Shown: piece after piece, positions 22,878 to 31,208 of the stretch
Layout of the letters: each line of letters starts with the position of its first letter
Numbering within the stretch: position 1 is the first letter of the stretch
Assembly: GCA_022451235.1 (NCBI GenBank)
Contig: JAKUOA010000012.1
Location: 3,699 to 39,495, forward strand
DNA: 35,797 nucleotides
Source of the DNA: Candidatus Thalassarchaeum sp.
Lineage (GTDB): Archaea > Thermoplasmatota > Poseidoniia > Poseidoniales > Thalassarchaeaceae
Direction: 5' to 3'
Notes under the pieces: generated by a model
Seen by the model: only the letters and a program-made list of their open reading frames with translations
What the model was told of the DNA's origin: nothing
Databases searched by the model: none
Made by a program: the position numbers and the translations under genes

Positions 22878-23690
22878 TTAGGAATTCATTGTTGTGATAA
22901 ATTCCGTCAAGACTCTTTGAAGTTCGTCTGCATCATCAAATGATTCTGTTAGATTACCAGTTACGATCCAATCTGCGCCCGCCTGCACTGCTTTTCTAGC
23001 AGCTTCTCCATCTCTTATTCCGCCGCCTACAACTAGAGTGAGGTTGCATGAGCCGCGGGCAGCTCGAATCAGTTCTTCACTGACAGGAGTGGTTGCTCCA
23101 CTTCCCGCCTCAAGATAGAGAAGCTCGAATCCGTAGGATTCTGCAGTCATGGCATAAGCCGAAGCTCGTTCTGTTTGGTCCGCTTCGAGTAGATCCGCTT
23201 CTCCTACTTCTCCAACTCTGCCGCCCGGTGAACAAACAACGTATCCCATTGGTAGAGTTTCAACGCCGGCCTGGTGAATGAATGGTGCGCCTGCTAATTG
23301 TTCCTCGATGAGGAATTTTGGGGTTGTGCTGTTCATCAGCATCATGAATGTAATTCCGTCTGCTGAAGGAGATAAGGCGGCTGCACCTGCTGGAAATAGT
23401 ACGATAGGTACGCTCCAAGATTCTTCGTCGAGTTCCGAATCTTGGGTAGATGCCCATGTAACTAACTCTAGAGCTTCTTTGATAGCTACTACTGTGTTGT
23501 GGACGTTTTCCATATCAGTGCCTGTCGAACCCCCGACTAATACCATACTAGAGCCGGCCGATACCGCCGCCATACATCGTTTGGCGGCCATTTCTGGTGT
23601 TTGGTCGGCTGGATCTATGAGGATGGCGTGCCTGGCCCCATTAGTGGTGTTGCTGACATAGCGGAGGGTCGGGCCTGGCACTCTCACCAT
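22878..23690 (-). CDS. Geranylgeranylglyceryl phosphate synthase
   Basis: This 270-residue TIM-barrel prenyltransferase makes the first ether bond of archaeal membrane lipids, from sn-glycerol-1-phosphate and geranylgeranyl diphosphate. Family features are RHAILIDPADQTPEMAAKRC, MVLVGGSTGTDMENV, YLEAGSGATTPVSEELI and the phosphate-binding LVVGGGIRDGEAARKAVQAG and GADWIVTGNL. The length is typical. It is the clearest single marker that the host is archaeal. It is followed, on the same strand upstream, by a half-size FAD-type protein and a ferredoxin, which could support lipid saturation (inference). Confidence 0.95.
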   Translation of the reverse strand: MVRVPGPTLRYVSNTTNGARHAILIDPADQTPEMAAKRCMAAVSAGSSMVLVGGSTGTDMENVHNTVVAIKEALELVTWASTQDSELDEESWSVPIVLFPAGAAALSPSADGITFMMLMNSTTPKFLIEEQLAGAPFIHQAGVETLPMGYVVCSPGGRVGEVGEADLLEADQTERASAYAMTAESYGFELLYLEAGSGATTPVSEELIRAARGSCNLTLVVGGGIRDGEAARKAVQAGADWIVTGNLTESFDDADELQRVLTEFITTMNS

Positions 23691-23722
23691 GACCTTGCGT
23701 AGTGATTTACTGTCTAAGTGTT

Positions 23723-24361
23723 TCAGGCTGTTGATGCAAGTGAACGCCCAAGTTCTACTTCCTGCTCCAAAGAGAGTAAGGGGTCTTCACCAGTCCAATC
23801 CATCAATTGTAACCACTTTCCTTCACTACGTGGTGGTTCTTGTTGGTTCGGCCACCAAATTTCTACAAGGCCGTCCGGTCTATGGCCCTCATAATTTGAA
23901 CCAGTCAACTCCTCATTATGCACACCACCACGCCAGTGATTCGAGGATGTATTCTCTGGTTTTGTTATTACTTTCTCAACCAATAATGTCGAGCCGGATG
24001 AATAACCTGCGCCGGCAAAGGTGATGGTTGTTTCACCAGATTTTGATTTATTCTGATTAATTGTGGTTCTCAAGTGAAGGTTTGCTCCTCTTTCAACTAA
24101 TTTTGTCGCCAGTGCTTTTTCTAGCCAAGATCGGCGTACTGCTGTGTTGGATGTTGTTGGGATTTGAGAACCCAAGTCCCCCAACCATTCATTTGGAATA
24201 TTATTCGAAAGTGGTTGTGAAATTAATCCTGGTAATTCCCCTATCAAACCGGCTTCAGCGCGTTCAGAAATTAGGTGTAATTCCACATCTGGATTTATGT
24301 CAAGGATAGTATGAGCACAAACCAGTTGTGATAGTTCGATACCAACTATAGCTACTGTCAA
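23723..24361 (-). CDS. Half-size FAD/NAD-binding-like protein, possibly a decayed oxidoreductase
   Basis: The 212-residue product starts TVAIVGIELSQLVCAHTILD followed by NPDVELHLISERAEAGLIGE, which resembles the Rossmann dinucleotide-binding start of flavin oxidoreductases. A later RRSWLEKALATKLVERGANL resembles the second conserved region of geranylgeranyl-reductase-like proteins. The glycine-rich loop is not canonical (GIELSQ in place of GxGxxG), and the catalytic C-terminal half is missing. The frame is clean, so it is either a shortened functional family member or a remnant. It is 32 nt from the GGGP synthase start and 23 nt from the ferredoxin, suggesting one operon. Confidence 0.6.
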   Translation of the reverse strand: MTVAIVGIELSQLVCAHTILDINPDVELHLISERAEAGLIGELPGLISQPLSNNIPNEWLGDLGSQIPTTSNTAVRRSWLEKALATKLVERGANLHLRTTINQNKSKSGETTITFAGAGYSSGSTLLVEKVITKPENTSSNHWRGGVHNEELTGSNYEGHRPDGLVEIWWPNQQEPPRSEGKWLQLMDWTGEDPLLSLEQEVELGRSLASTA

Positions 24362-24858
24362 TTTCCCTCAACTCCAAATCTATACTAAGGTTCAATATTT
24401 TTCTCAAAGAAAAGAGCGTGAACGGGGCAGGCTGGAATACAGAGATCACAATGTGTGCATGTTGGTTCATCTATAATTACCAAGAGATTGGATAGATCTA
24501 GTGCGTCGACGGGGCATATAGCAACACATGCCGCGCAACCAAAGCATCGCTCTTCGTTTAGTGAAAGGATTTCTCCTGCACGCCTCGGCATTGATTGTTG
24601 GAAGTGGTGTTTGTACTCAAACCCACCCCGACCCCCTTGTTTCCTATGGAATATTTTTTCTAAGGTGATGAAGCGATAGAAAGTAGGTTTCCAGTTCAAT
24701 TAGCGATATTCATTGAGCCTATACCACTACCAGCCCATAGCCATTAGGTGACTTCTTCTGGAGCTGATATTGGAATTAACCATTCCAGTAGAAATGTAGG
24801 GGATCCTCATCACAACACCCAGCATAGTTTGATTTGGAAAGAAAAACTCGCCACTACT
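24362..24858. other. Strand-composition switch zone
   Basis: To the left the + strand is generally G/T-rich, even inside minus-strand genes: 13201-13260 in ftsY has 19 G and 6 C, and 14041-14100 in pfdA has 24 T and 3 A. To the right the + strand is A/C-rich, even in minus-strand genes: 29221-29280 has 9 G and 21 C. Plus-strand genes there also favour A and C (27121-27180 has 19 A and 9 T). The change falls near the divergent ferredoxin/beta-CASP boundary. Counts are hand samples, not a full scan. Confidence 0.5.
24385..24699 (-). CDS. 2x[4Fe-4S] ferredoxin
   Basis: Two classic cluster motifs are present: CFGCAACVAICPVDAL and CTHCDLCIPACPVHAL, each CxxCxxCxxxCP. The protein is therefore an 8Fe-type electron carrier. 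The longest frame starts at a TTG (24699) and gives 104 residues with a basic N-terminal extension. An ATG at 24591 (MPRRAGEILSLNEERC) gives a more typical 68-residue ferredoxin, and I cannot decide between them. The neighbouring FAD-like and GGGP synthase genes suggest it could deliver electrons for lipid side-chain reduction, but no direct evidence exists. Confidence 0.88.
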   Translation of the reverse strand: MNWKPTFYRFITLEKIFHRKQGGRGGFEYKHHFQQSMPRRAGEILSLNEERCFGCAACVAICPVDALDLSNLLVIIDEPTCTHCDLCIPACPVHALFFEKNIEP

Positions 24859-26166
24859 ATGGTCCTCTATTCGGCCGGGCGAACTACATCATATCCATCC
24901 GAGCCGGTTGAGGAAGGAATCCGCCTACATTTCTTGGGCGGCGGCAACGAAGTCGGCAACGTCGGCTGCGTACTCGAAGACAAAACAGGTACCAGAATTC
25001 TGATAGATTACGGACTAGCTCCTACAAGACCACCAAAGTACCCATCTGAATGTCCTCCTGTGGACCACGCAATAATCACTCACTCCCACATAGATCATAT
25101 TGGAATGGCACCTTGGTTAGTCGGCCATCACGGCACTACTCTACACGGAACAGAACTCACTGCAGCGGTTTCTGAAATGATGTGGCGCGACACCTACAAA
25201 GTATCCAGTATAGAGGGATATCCACTTCCATGGGATATGAGAGATCTCGATGTTGCATTGGGTGCTTGGAATACTCACAACTTCGGAGAATGGTTCAATA
25301 TTGGAGAATGGAGGTTGAGATTCCATCGCGCGGGCCATATTCCTGGAGCTGCAATGATCGAAATCGAGACTCCAGAACATCGTTTACTATGGGGTGGAGA
25401 TATGGACACTAGGACCAGTCCAAATGTTGGCGGAGCGAAGGCGATGGATTGCGACATACTTTGCATTGAATCCACATATGGTGGACGTGAGCACCCCAAT
25501 CGCCAGGAAGAAGAAGCCCGACTTGTCACTAGAGTGAAAGAAATCGTTGGTAGAGGTGGTGTGGCACTAATCCCTGCATTCGCCTCAGGTAGGTGCCAAG
25601 ACATACTTCGAATATTATACGAAGCCGTACCACATCTCGAAGTTCACTTCGATGGTATGGGTACGAGAATCACTCAACATTGGATGAACAACCAACAATA
25701 CATTCGGGACCCTAGTGGTTTGGAAAAAATGTGGAGATGGGCAAGAAAAGTACGTAGCAAATCCGATCGAAAGAAAGCTCTCGATGCGGATGTTATTGTA
25801 ACTACTAGTGGTATGTTGGATGGCGGCCCGGCGATTTGGTACCTCAATCGTCTAAGGCACGATTTAGCAAATGCCATTCTTCTCACAGGGTATCAAGCAG
25901 AGAGATCAGGAGGTAGGAGCCTTCTAGACAATAGAAAACTACCAATTTTTGGAAATATAACACAAATCGATTTAGATGTAGATCAATTCCAACTTTCAAA
26001 CCATGCAGGACATTCAGAATTAGAGGCATTTGTCCGCGCATGCGAACCAAAACACGTAGTTTTCTTTCACGGTGATGCGGAAGCAAGAGTTGCTATTGGC
26101 GCCGAATTCACACAAAAACCCACTCCTCAATTTCCAGTGAACGGAACCTCTCTAATTCTCAAATAA
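24859..26166 (+). CDS. Beta-CASP metallo-beta-lactamase RNase (archaeal CPSF2-like)
   Basis: I chose the ATG at 24859 (MVLYSAGRTTS, 435 residues); a GTG at 24748 would add 37 poorly conserved residues. Metal-binding motifs are HAIITHSHIDHIGMAPWLVG, HRAGHIPGAAM, LLWGGDMDT and the beta-CASP set CIESTYGGREH, NHAGHSELEAF and VVFFHGDAEAR. LIPAFASGRCQDIL is also typical. Such enzymes are 5'-3' exo- or endonucleases that process or terminate archaeal transcripts. No KH domain is present at the N-terminus, so it is not the aCPSF1/FttA terminator but the shorter aCPSF2-like type. It is the first gene right of the composition switch. Confidence 0.92.
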   Translation: MVLYSAGRTTSYPSEPVEEGIRLHFLGGGNEVGNVGCVLEDKTGTRILIDYGLAPTRPPKYPSECPPVDHAIITHSHIDHIGMAPWLVGHHGTTLHGTELTAAVSEMMWRDTYKVSSIEGYPLPWDMRDLDVALGAWNTHNFGEWFNIGEWRLRFHRAGHIPGAAMIEIETPEHRLLWGGDMDTRTSPNVGGAKAMDCDILCIESTYGGREHPNRQEEEARLVTRVKEIVGRGGVALIPAFASGRCQDILRILYEAVPHLEVHFDGMGTRITQHWMNNQQYIRDPSGLEKMWRWARKVRSKSDRKKALDADVIVTTSGMLDGGPAIWYLNRLRHDLANAILLTGYQAERSGGRSLLDNRKLPIFGNITQIDLDVDQFQLSNHAGHSELEAFVRACEPKHVVFFHGDAEARVAIGAEFTQKPTPQFPVNGTSLILK

Positions 26167-26176
26167 GTGAGTTTTC

Positions 26177-26203
26177 GACGGTATTTATCATAAGCCGACC
26201 GTC
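26177..26203. promoter_or_regulatory. Inverted repeat framing a TATA-like element upstream of the purine permease
   Basis: Arms GACGGT (26177-26182) and ACCGTC (26198-26203) are a perfect 6-bp inverted repeat. TTTATCATAA lies between them, about 70 nt before the permease ATG. This is the place where a repressor could block TBP. It is short enough to be chance. Confidence 0.35.
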
Positions 26204-26218
26204 TTCTTCATGTTCCAC

Positions 26219-26234
26219 GTAGCCTATGCGCTAC
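26219..26234 (+). promoter_or_regulatory. Small hairpin in the permease leader
   Basis: GTAGC-CTATGC-GCTAC forms a 5-bp stem with a 6-nt loop. It lies in the predicted leader, upstream of the AGGTGA ribosome-binding site (26247-26252). No known purine riboswitch core sequence was seen around it. Confidence 0.3.
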
Positions 26235-26256
26235 AGTAAGAAAGACAGGTGAAAAA

Positions 26257-27831
26257 ATGGAAGCACTAGACAAACAATTTGGAATAACCGAAGCGGGAAG
26301 CACGGTTGAGGGAGAGATACGAGCAGGAGTTACAACATTCCTGACTATGGCGTATATTTTGTTGGTTAACCCAGCAATGCTCTCCGGATCAGGCATGGAA
26401 TTTAATGATGCACTGTTCGCAACCGCGATTGCCGCATTCGTAGGATGTACAGTAATGGGGCTGTGGGCGAATTTACCATTCGCCTTGGCTCCAGGAATGG
26501 GGTTGAATGCCTATTTCGTATTCACAGTAGTGATCGGAATGGGTGTTGCTTGGGAGATTGCCCTCGCAGCAGTATTGATTGAAGGTATTTTGTTCATGAT
26601 AATGTCTCTACCACAAGTTGGTTGGAGAACAGAGATGATCAATGCTATCCCAACAGACTTGAAAATCGCAACAGGAGCAGGTATCGGAATGTTCCTTGCA
26701 TTAATCGGTCTGCAGGAGACAGGAATCATTGTCAATGACGCAGTAACTCTCAACGAACTCGCAGCTACAGGAATGTGGGAGTACGACTCTGGTGAATTCA
26801 TTGCTCTAGTTGGTTTAATTGCAATAGCCGGTTTGATGGCTAGAGGCGTTCCAGGCGCGATAATCATCGGTATAGCAGGAATGTCGATTTGGGGCTGGGC
26901 CGTTGGCGCAACAGACCCATACAACATGTTGGGTAACGCCGACCCCGTGATAATCTACTTTGATTCAACAGGAGCTGAAGTTGACCTACTAGCAACCGCA
27001 TCATACATGTGTGAAGGCGGGGCCTGTTACTACGCAAATATGGATGTACTAATCCCAGTTAACGTACCAGCTGGTTGGGGCGCTGGAGAAGCAGCAGCCC
27101 CTGCTTTGGGCGACATCGTCACCACAGACGCACTAACAGCAACAGGTGCTGTAGGAGCTGCAATAGATGCATTCGGCGACATAGGCTCAGGAACAGGTCA
27201 GACCCCACTAGGAGATTTCCTATTGATCATGATCACATTCCTATTCGTTGATATCTTTGACACAGCAGGAACTCTCTACTCAGTAGGAAGAGCTGCAGGA
27301 TACGTTGACGAGAACGACGAACTAATGAATTCGAATGAAGCATTCATGTCCGATGCAGCAGCAACAATTGTTGGTGCAATGTGCGGTACAAGCACTACTA
27401 CAACTTACATTGAGTCTGCAGCAGGTGTTGAAGAAGGTGGAAAGACAGGATTAGTGGCGGTCACCGTTGGTGTGCTAATGCTATCAGGTCTATTCCTATC
27501 TGGACTATTCCAAGCCATTCCACAATTTGCAATGGCAACAGCACTAATCGTCGTAGGTTCTCTTATGATGAAGCAAGTAGCAGACATCGAGTGGGATAAT
27601 TTGGAAATGGCAATACCAGCGTTCCTAACAATGGTCCTAATGCCATTTACATTCTCAATCGCTGCTGGAATTGCTTGGGGTGTAATAGCATACGTAGCTA
27701 TTCAGATCTTAGCAGGAAAGGCGGCAGAAGTGAATATGGTAATGTGGATAATCTTCGCATTAATGTCGATGTTCTACCTTGGCCCAGGAAACGAGACCAC
27801 TATCGAGTGGATCCTCAGCCACCTAAACTGA
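26257..27831 (+). CDS. AzgA/PbuG-type guanine-hypoxanthine permease with internal insertion
   Basis: The 524-residue multi-pass protein carries AzgA-family signatures: AGVTTFLTMAYILLVNPAML, FALAPGMGLNAYFVFTVVIG, FLFVDIFDTAGTLYSVGRAA and CGTSTTTTYIESAAGVEEGG. It imports purine bases with protons. Typical members have 430-480 residues. The excess is a mostly soluble insertion at about residues 225-300 (containing YMCEGGACYYANMDV) in the middle of the transport core. AGGTGA lies four bases before the ATG. It is followed by apt, forming an uptake-and-salvage pair. Confidence 0.92.
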   Translation: MEALDKQFGITEAGSTVEGEIRAGVTTFLTMAYILLVNPAMLSGSGMEFNDALFATAIAAFVGCTVMGLWANLPFALAPGMGLNAYFVFTVVIGMGVAWEIALAAVLIEGILFMIMSLPQVGWRTEMINAIPTDLKIATGAGIGMFLALIGLQETGIIVNDAVTLNELAATGMWEYDSGEFIALVGLIAIAGLMARGVPGAIIIGIAGMSIWGWAVGATDPYNMLGNADPVIIYFDSTGAEVDLLATASYMCEGGACYYANMDVLIPVNVPAGWGAGEAAAPALGDIVTTDALTATGAVGAAIDAFGDIGSGTGQTPLGDFLLIMITFLFVDIFDTAGTLYSVGRAAGYVDENDELMNSNEAFMSDAAATIVGAMCGTSTTTTYIESAAGVEEGGKTGLVAVTVGVLMLSGLFLSGLFQAIPQFAMATALIVVGSLMMKQVADIEWDNLEMAIPAFLTMVLMPFTFSIAAGIAWGVIAYVAIQILAGKAAEVNMVMWIIFALMSMFYLGPGNETTIEWILSHLN

Positions 27832-27897
27832 GTTGAATAACACAACAAACCCTCTTTGGAGAAATCCTTAGAGTACGCGCACTTTGGGGCGAACAGC

Positions 27898-28440
27898 ATG
27901 TCTGATGATATGACGCAAAAACTGAGGGACGCCGTTCGGACGGTACCGGACTTCCCAATTGAGGGAATCATGTTCCGGGACATCACACCTGTCCTGTCCG
28001 ACGGCACCCTCCTTTCTGCTACAACAGATCTGTTCATTGAGAGGATGAATGAGGCGGGATGGAAGCCCGAAGCAATAGTCGGCCCAGAAGCTAGAGGCTT
28101 CATCTTCGGGGCTTTACTTGCTGCTGAATTAGGAATCTCATTTGTTCCGGTTCGTAAACCAGGAAAACTCCCAGCATCAAAGATGAGAGTCGATTACTCT
28201 CTTGAGTATGGAACCAATTCATTGGAGATGCACGAGGACGCGTTGAAGCCCGGGGAAAGAGCGGTAATAGTCGACGACCTTCTAGCAACCGGAGGGACGG
28301 TAAATGCCTGCGCCGAACTTTGCAAACAGGCCGGCGCAGAAATTGTCGGGGCATTATTCGTAATCGAGTTAGACGGGCTAGATGGAAGAGACGCGATATC
28401 ACCCATACCGAGCATTTCACTCTTGGACTTCCCTGCCTAA
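27898..28440 (+). CDS. apt: Adenine phosphoribosyltransferase
   Basis: The ATG at 27898 (MSDDMTQKLRDAVRTVPDFP) fits the family N-terminus and gives 180 residues. An upstream TTG at 27856 is unlikely. The product converts adenine and PRPP to AMP. Family blocks are FPIEGIMFRDITPVLSDG, VGPEARGFIFGALLAAELG, FVPVRKPGKLPA and the PRPP loop AVIVDDLLATGGTVNA. It lies 66 nt after the purine permease, so imported bases can be salvaged directly. Confidence 0.96.
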   Translation: MSDDMTQKLRDAVRTVPDFPIEGIMFRDITPVLSDGTLLSATTDLFIERMNEAGWKPEAIVGPEARGFIFGALLAAELGISFVPVRKPGKLPASKMRVDYSLEYGTNSLEMHEDALKPGERAVIVDDLLATGGTVNACAELCKQAGAEIVGALFVIELDGLDGRDAISPIPSISLLDFPA

Positions 28441-28487
28441 TCGGCATCAACGCCCCGATTCTTTCATAGCATCACCGGCTTTGCCAT

Positions 28488-28493
28488 AGGAGG
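28488..28493 (+). promoter_or_regulatory. Ribosome-binding site of the Pro/Lys-rich zinc protein
   Basis: AGGAGG lies six bases before the ATG at 28500. It supports translation of a low-complexity frame that might otherwise be doubted. Confidence 0.75.
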
Positions 28494-28499
28494 ATTATC

Positions 28500-29189
28500 A
28501 TGGCCGAGAAGTCACCACCACCCCCTCCTCCAAGAAAGAAGGGTGGGGCTCCACCTCCTCCGCCTAAGAAACAAGTACCCCCTCCACCAGGCCCCCCACC
28601 AGGGAAAAAGAAAGTACCACCCCCTCCTAAGAAAAAAGCCCCATCTCCAGCAGACATCAAACAACAAATAGCGGCTGCCGTTGAAGCAGAGGATTTCGAA
28701 CTCGCCGCCAAACTAAAGAAGAAGCTTCCAAGTCCTACTAAGAAGAAAGGCAAACCCCCAGCCCCTAAGGGAAAGCGAACACCACCACCAGGTAAGAGAC
28801 CCTCTCCTAAAGGAAAAGGAAAACCTCCAAGCAAGCGAGGCCCACCACCAAAGGGCGCGCCGAAAAGACCACCCAGTAAGAAGCCGAAAGGAAAACCAAA
28901 ATCAGCACCGGCGAAGAAGAAAAAGCGCCGCCGACTAAGAATTAAATTGGGCCTTCGCGAATCAGAAATATCCGATGAAAGTGAGAGATACAAAGACGAA
29001 GTTGGGTGGACATCAGCAGGCAATATCTTAGACGACTTTGAAGAGACAGGTCCTGCGGAACCAGAGATCATAACTCACCAATGTACGATGTGCGGGTCCA
29101 TCCTACAAATCCCAAAACCAAAACGGGATCGATACAAGGTCGTATGCACATATCCAGAATGCAACCATGCCGATATCATTGGCATATGA
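28500..29189 (+). CDS. Pro/Lys-rich protein with UVR-like motif and C-terminal zinc ribbon
   Basis: The 229-residue protein begins with proline blocks alternating with lysine (about residues 4-50). Residues about 53-76 form a short helix, IKQQIAAAVEAEDFELAAKL, that resembles the UVR motif of UvrB, UvrC and ClpC partners. A further basic Pro/Lys region runs to about 145. The C-terminal 70 residues are ordered, with CTMCG and CTYPECNHAD giving CxxC...CxxxxCxH, a likely zinc site. The N-terminal two-thirds is very basic, suggesting nucleic-acid or ribosome binding (inference). It meets the TauE gene stop-to-stop with one base between. Confidence 0.78.
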   Translation: MAEKSPPPPPPRKKGGAPPPPPKKQVPPPPGPPPGKKKVPPPPKKKAPSPADIKQQIAAAVEAEDFELAAKLKKKLPSPTKKKGKPPAPKGKRTPPPGKRPSPKGKGKPPSKRGPPPKGAPKRPPSKKPKGKPKSAPAKKKKRRRLRIKLGLRESEISDESERYKDEVGWTSAGNILDDFEETGPAEPEIITHQCTMCGSILQIPKPKRDRYKVVCTYPECNHADIIGI

Positions 29190-29190
29190 T

Positions 29191-29952
29191 TCAAGCAACT
29201 AGCAGCATCCTTCGAGCTGCAGCGATCAACAATACCACCACAAGAACAACTCTTACCGTTCTCTGGGGCACCATCTCTGCACCTAATCTAGAACCGACAA
29301 ATCCCCCAATTAGTACCGCCGCGCCGAATGGCGCAATAGTATCAGTTTCAACCATCCATTCTCCTGAGAGATAGGATCCGGTTAGAGCCGCCGCGGAATT
29401 AACCCAGATGAAAAGAGCGGCGGTTGCGGCCGCTGCTTTTGGTGTAGCCCAACGCTTCAATAAGAGTAGTGGCGAAAGAAAAATCCCTCCCCCCACCCCT
29501 ACAATTCCACTAAGTAAACCAATACCTGCTCCAGCAGGCACGGCACGAGAAATAGGAATTTCTTGAATAGACACGTCATCAAATTCCGAACCCGCCTTGA
29601 ATATTCTGAAGGACGCCCAAACAAGAGTGATTGACAGCATCATATTGTACACAACACCATCAACCAACAAATAACCCCCAGCGAAGGCCATAGGGATACT
29701 CGCCACTATGAAGATACTAGTCATTCTAGGGATATGATGCCCAGATCTCTGGTAATGGTAGAATGCGATAGCGGCCACAATTAGGTTCAGACTCCATGCG
29801 TGCTGCTTCAACCACAGATCCTCCATTGATGCAAATGAGGTTAGAGAGAGTATGGCCAAATAACCCGAAGCGCCACCATGACCAACCGATGAATACAGTG
29901 TCGCAACTACCAACAAAGCAAGCGCAATCAGCACTTCCTCAGTACCCAGCAC
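29191..29952 (-). CDS. TauE/SafE-family anion exporter or permease
   Basis: This multi-pass protein has two internally repeated hydrophobic halves and the family blocks SSVGHGGASGYLAIL and GLLSGIVGVGGGIFLSPLLL. TauE/SafE proteins move sulfite, sulfoacetate or related anions, which could relate to the sulfur genes 8 kb away, though there is no direct link. I chose the GTG at 29952 (253 residues), since it precedes the first helix. An in-frame TTG at 30000 would reach into the moeA start region. The gene is divergent from moeA. Confidence 0.88.
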   Translation of the reverse strand: MLGTEEVLIALALLVVATLYSSVGHGGASGYLAILSLTSFASMEDLWLKQHAWSLNLIVAAIAFYHYQRSGHHIPRMTSIFIVASIPMAFAGGYLLVDGVVYNMMLSITLVWASFRIFKAGSEFDDVSIQEIPISRAVPAGAGIGLLSGIVGVGGGIFLSPLLLLKRWATPKAAAATAALFIWVNSAAALTGSYLSGEWMVETDTIAPFGAAVLIGGFVGSRLGAEMVPQRTVRVVLVVVLLIAAARRMLLVA

Positions 29953-30002
29953 ACACCCAGGAGGTGGGAATAACACTTCAACGAGGCGGTGTCTGCCCAA
30001 TC

Positions 30003-31208
30003 ATGGAAAAGGGCGTGACCGTCGAGAGAGCACTCGAATTAGCCCTGCATAATCCATTGTCTAGACAGACAGAAACATTACTCCTTGAAGCGAGTAGAGG
30101 GCGAATCTTGGGGAAACAACTCTCCTCAAAGGTAGACGACCCACGATTCGATAATTCGGCGATGGATGGGTTCGCAGTCATCGCATCTGATTGTGTAAAC
30201 ATCGGCGCCGAACTTACTATTGTTGGAACAAGTCAAACAGGCGGGGCCCTACCACCTAGAATAACCACAGGCGAAGCTTGCAGAATCATGACTGGCGCAC
30301 CATTGCCAGAAGGGGCCGACGCGATTGTAATGATCGAGGAGACTGAAGTAAATGGGGACCAAGTAATCATCAACGGACCAGCCCGAACAGGATATATTCG
30401 CAAAAGAGCAGAGAATCTCTCGATAGGCCAAGAAGCACTACCCACGGGCACTCTTCTTTCCTCTGCAAGTATTGCACTCGCCGGCACAATGGGCCATGGC
30501 GAAATCGAAGCAATCAAGAAGCCAAGAATCGCAATCCTCTCAACAGGGGATGAATTAGTTCAACCAGGAACAGAACTAGAGGCCGGCCAGATTTACGAAT
30601 CAAACTCCCACGCTCTCGCTTCGCTAGTAGAGTCAATGGGATGCGAGGCCGTAAGGTACGAATCAGCCAACGATTCAATGGACGAATTGAGAACAACTCT
30701 CGACTCTCTATCAGATTGTGATGCAATCCTCACTAGTGGAGGAGTCAGCATGGGTGAATGGGATATCGTTCGTAAAATAATGGAAGAAGAGGGTGATATT
30801 TCATTCTGGAGAATAAAACTCAGACCCGGAGGCCCCCCTCTTTTCGGAACCTGGAACGGAACTCCATTGTTTGGCCTTCCAGGAAATCCAGTTAGCAGCC
30901 TTGTTGTTTTCCATGTACTAGTCGCCCCTTGGATAGCAAAGTCGCTCGGATATCACCCCGAAATGGGGCCAAGACTAAGCCAGAAAGTTTCAGTTAAGCT
31001 TGAAGAAAACGTTTCAGGCGCGCCAGGAAAAGTCTGCCTCAGGAGAATCAGAATTAGATCTGAAAACGGACAATTACTAGCCACCACCCATACCCATCAA
31101 GGAAGTGGAAACATGCACAGCATGGTCGCCCATAACGGACTCACACTCCTTCCTCCAGATACTGACGGTAAAGCGGGCGAAGTCATAGACGCACTCTGGC
31201 TCCAGTAG
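30003..31208 (+). CDS. moeA: Molybdopterin molybdenumtransferase MoeA
   Basis: The ATG at 30003 (MEKGVTVERALELALHNPLS) matches the family N-terminus and gives 401 residues. Upstream in-frame codons from 29796 run through the divergent TauE gene and are rejected. MoeA inserts molybdate into adenylated molybdopterin. The blocks FDNSAMDGFAV, GAPLPEGADAIVMIEETEV, ILSTGDELVQPGTELEAG, ILTSGGVSMGEWDIVRK and FGLPGNPVSSLV are present. The 3' end overlaps the convergent membrane gene by 26 nt. No other Moco gene lies in the window. Confidence 0.95.
   Translation: MEKGVTVERALELALHNPLSRQTETLLLEASRGRILGKQLSSKVDDPRFDNSAMDGFAVIASDCVNIGAELTIVGTSQTGGALPPRITTGEACRIMTGAPLPEGADAIVMIEETEVNGDQVIINGPARTGYIRKRAENLSIGQEALPTGTLLSSASIALAGTMGHGEIEAIKKPRIAILSTGDELVQPGTELEAGQIYESNSHALASLVESMGCEAVRYESANDSMDELRTTLDSLSDCDAILTSGGVSMGEWDIVRKIMEEEGDISFWRIKLRPGGPPLFGTWNGTPLFGLPGNPVSSLVVFHVLVAPWIAKSLGYHPEMGPRLSQKVSVKLEENVSGAPGKVCLRRIRIRSENGQLLATTHTHQGSGNMHSMVAHNGLTLLPPDTDGKAGEVIDALWLQ

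Noticed and set aside
24362-24858. Composition switch as a replication origin
   Set aside because: The change runs from G-rich to C-rich, the opposite of a usual origin, and no orc1/cdc6 gene or origin-box repeats are seen nearby.
28472-29071. 199-codon minus-strand frame rich in Gly and Phe
   Set aside because: It mirrors the Pro/Lys low-complexity codons of the real gene at 28500, which has a ribosome-binding site and a zinc motif.
29796-30002. N-terminal extension of MoeA
   Set aside because: It runs antisense through the TauE/SafE gene; the ATG at 30003 matches the MoeA family start and length.
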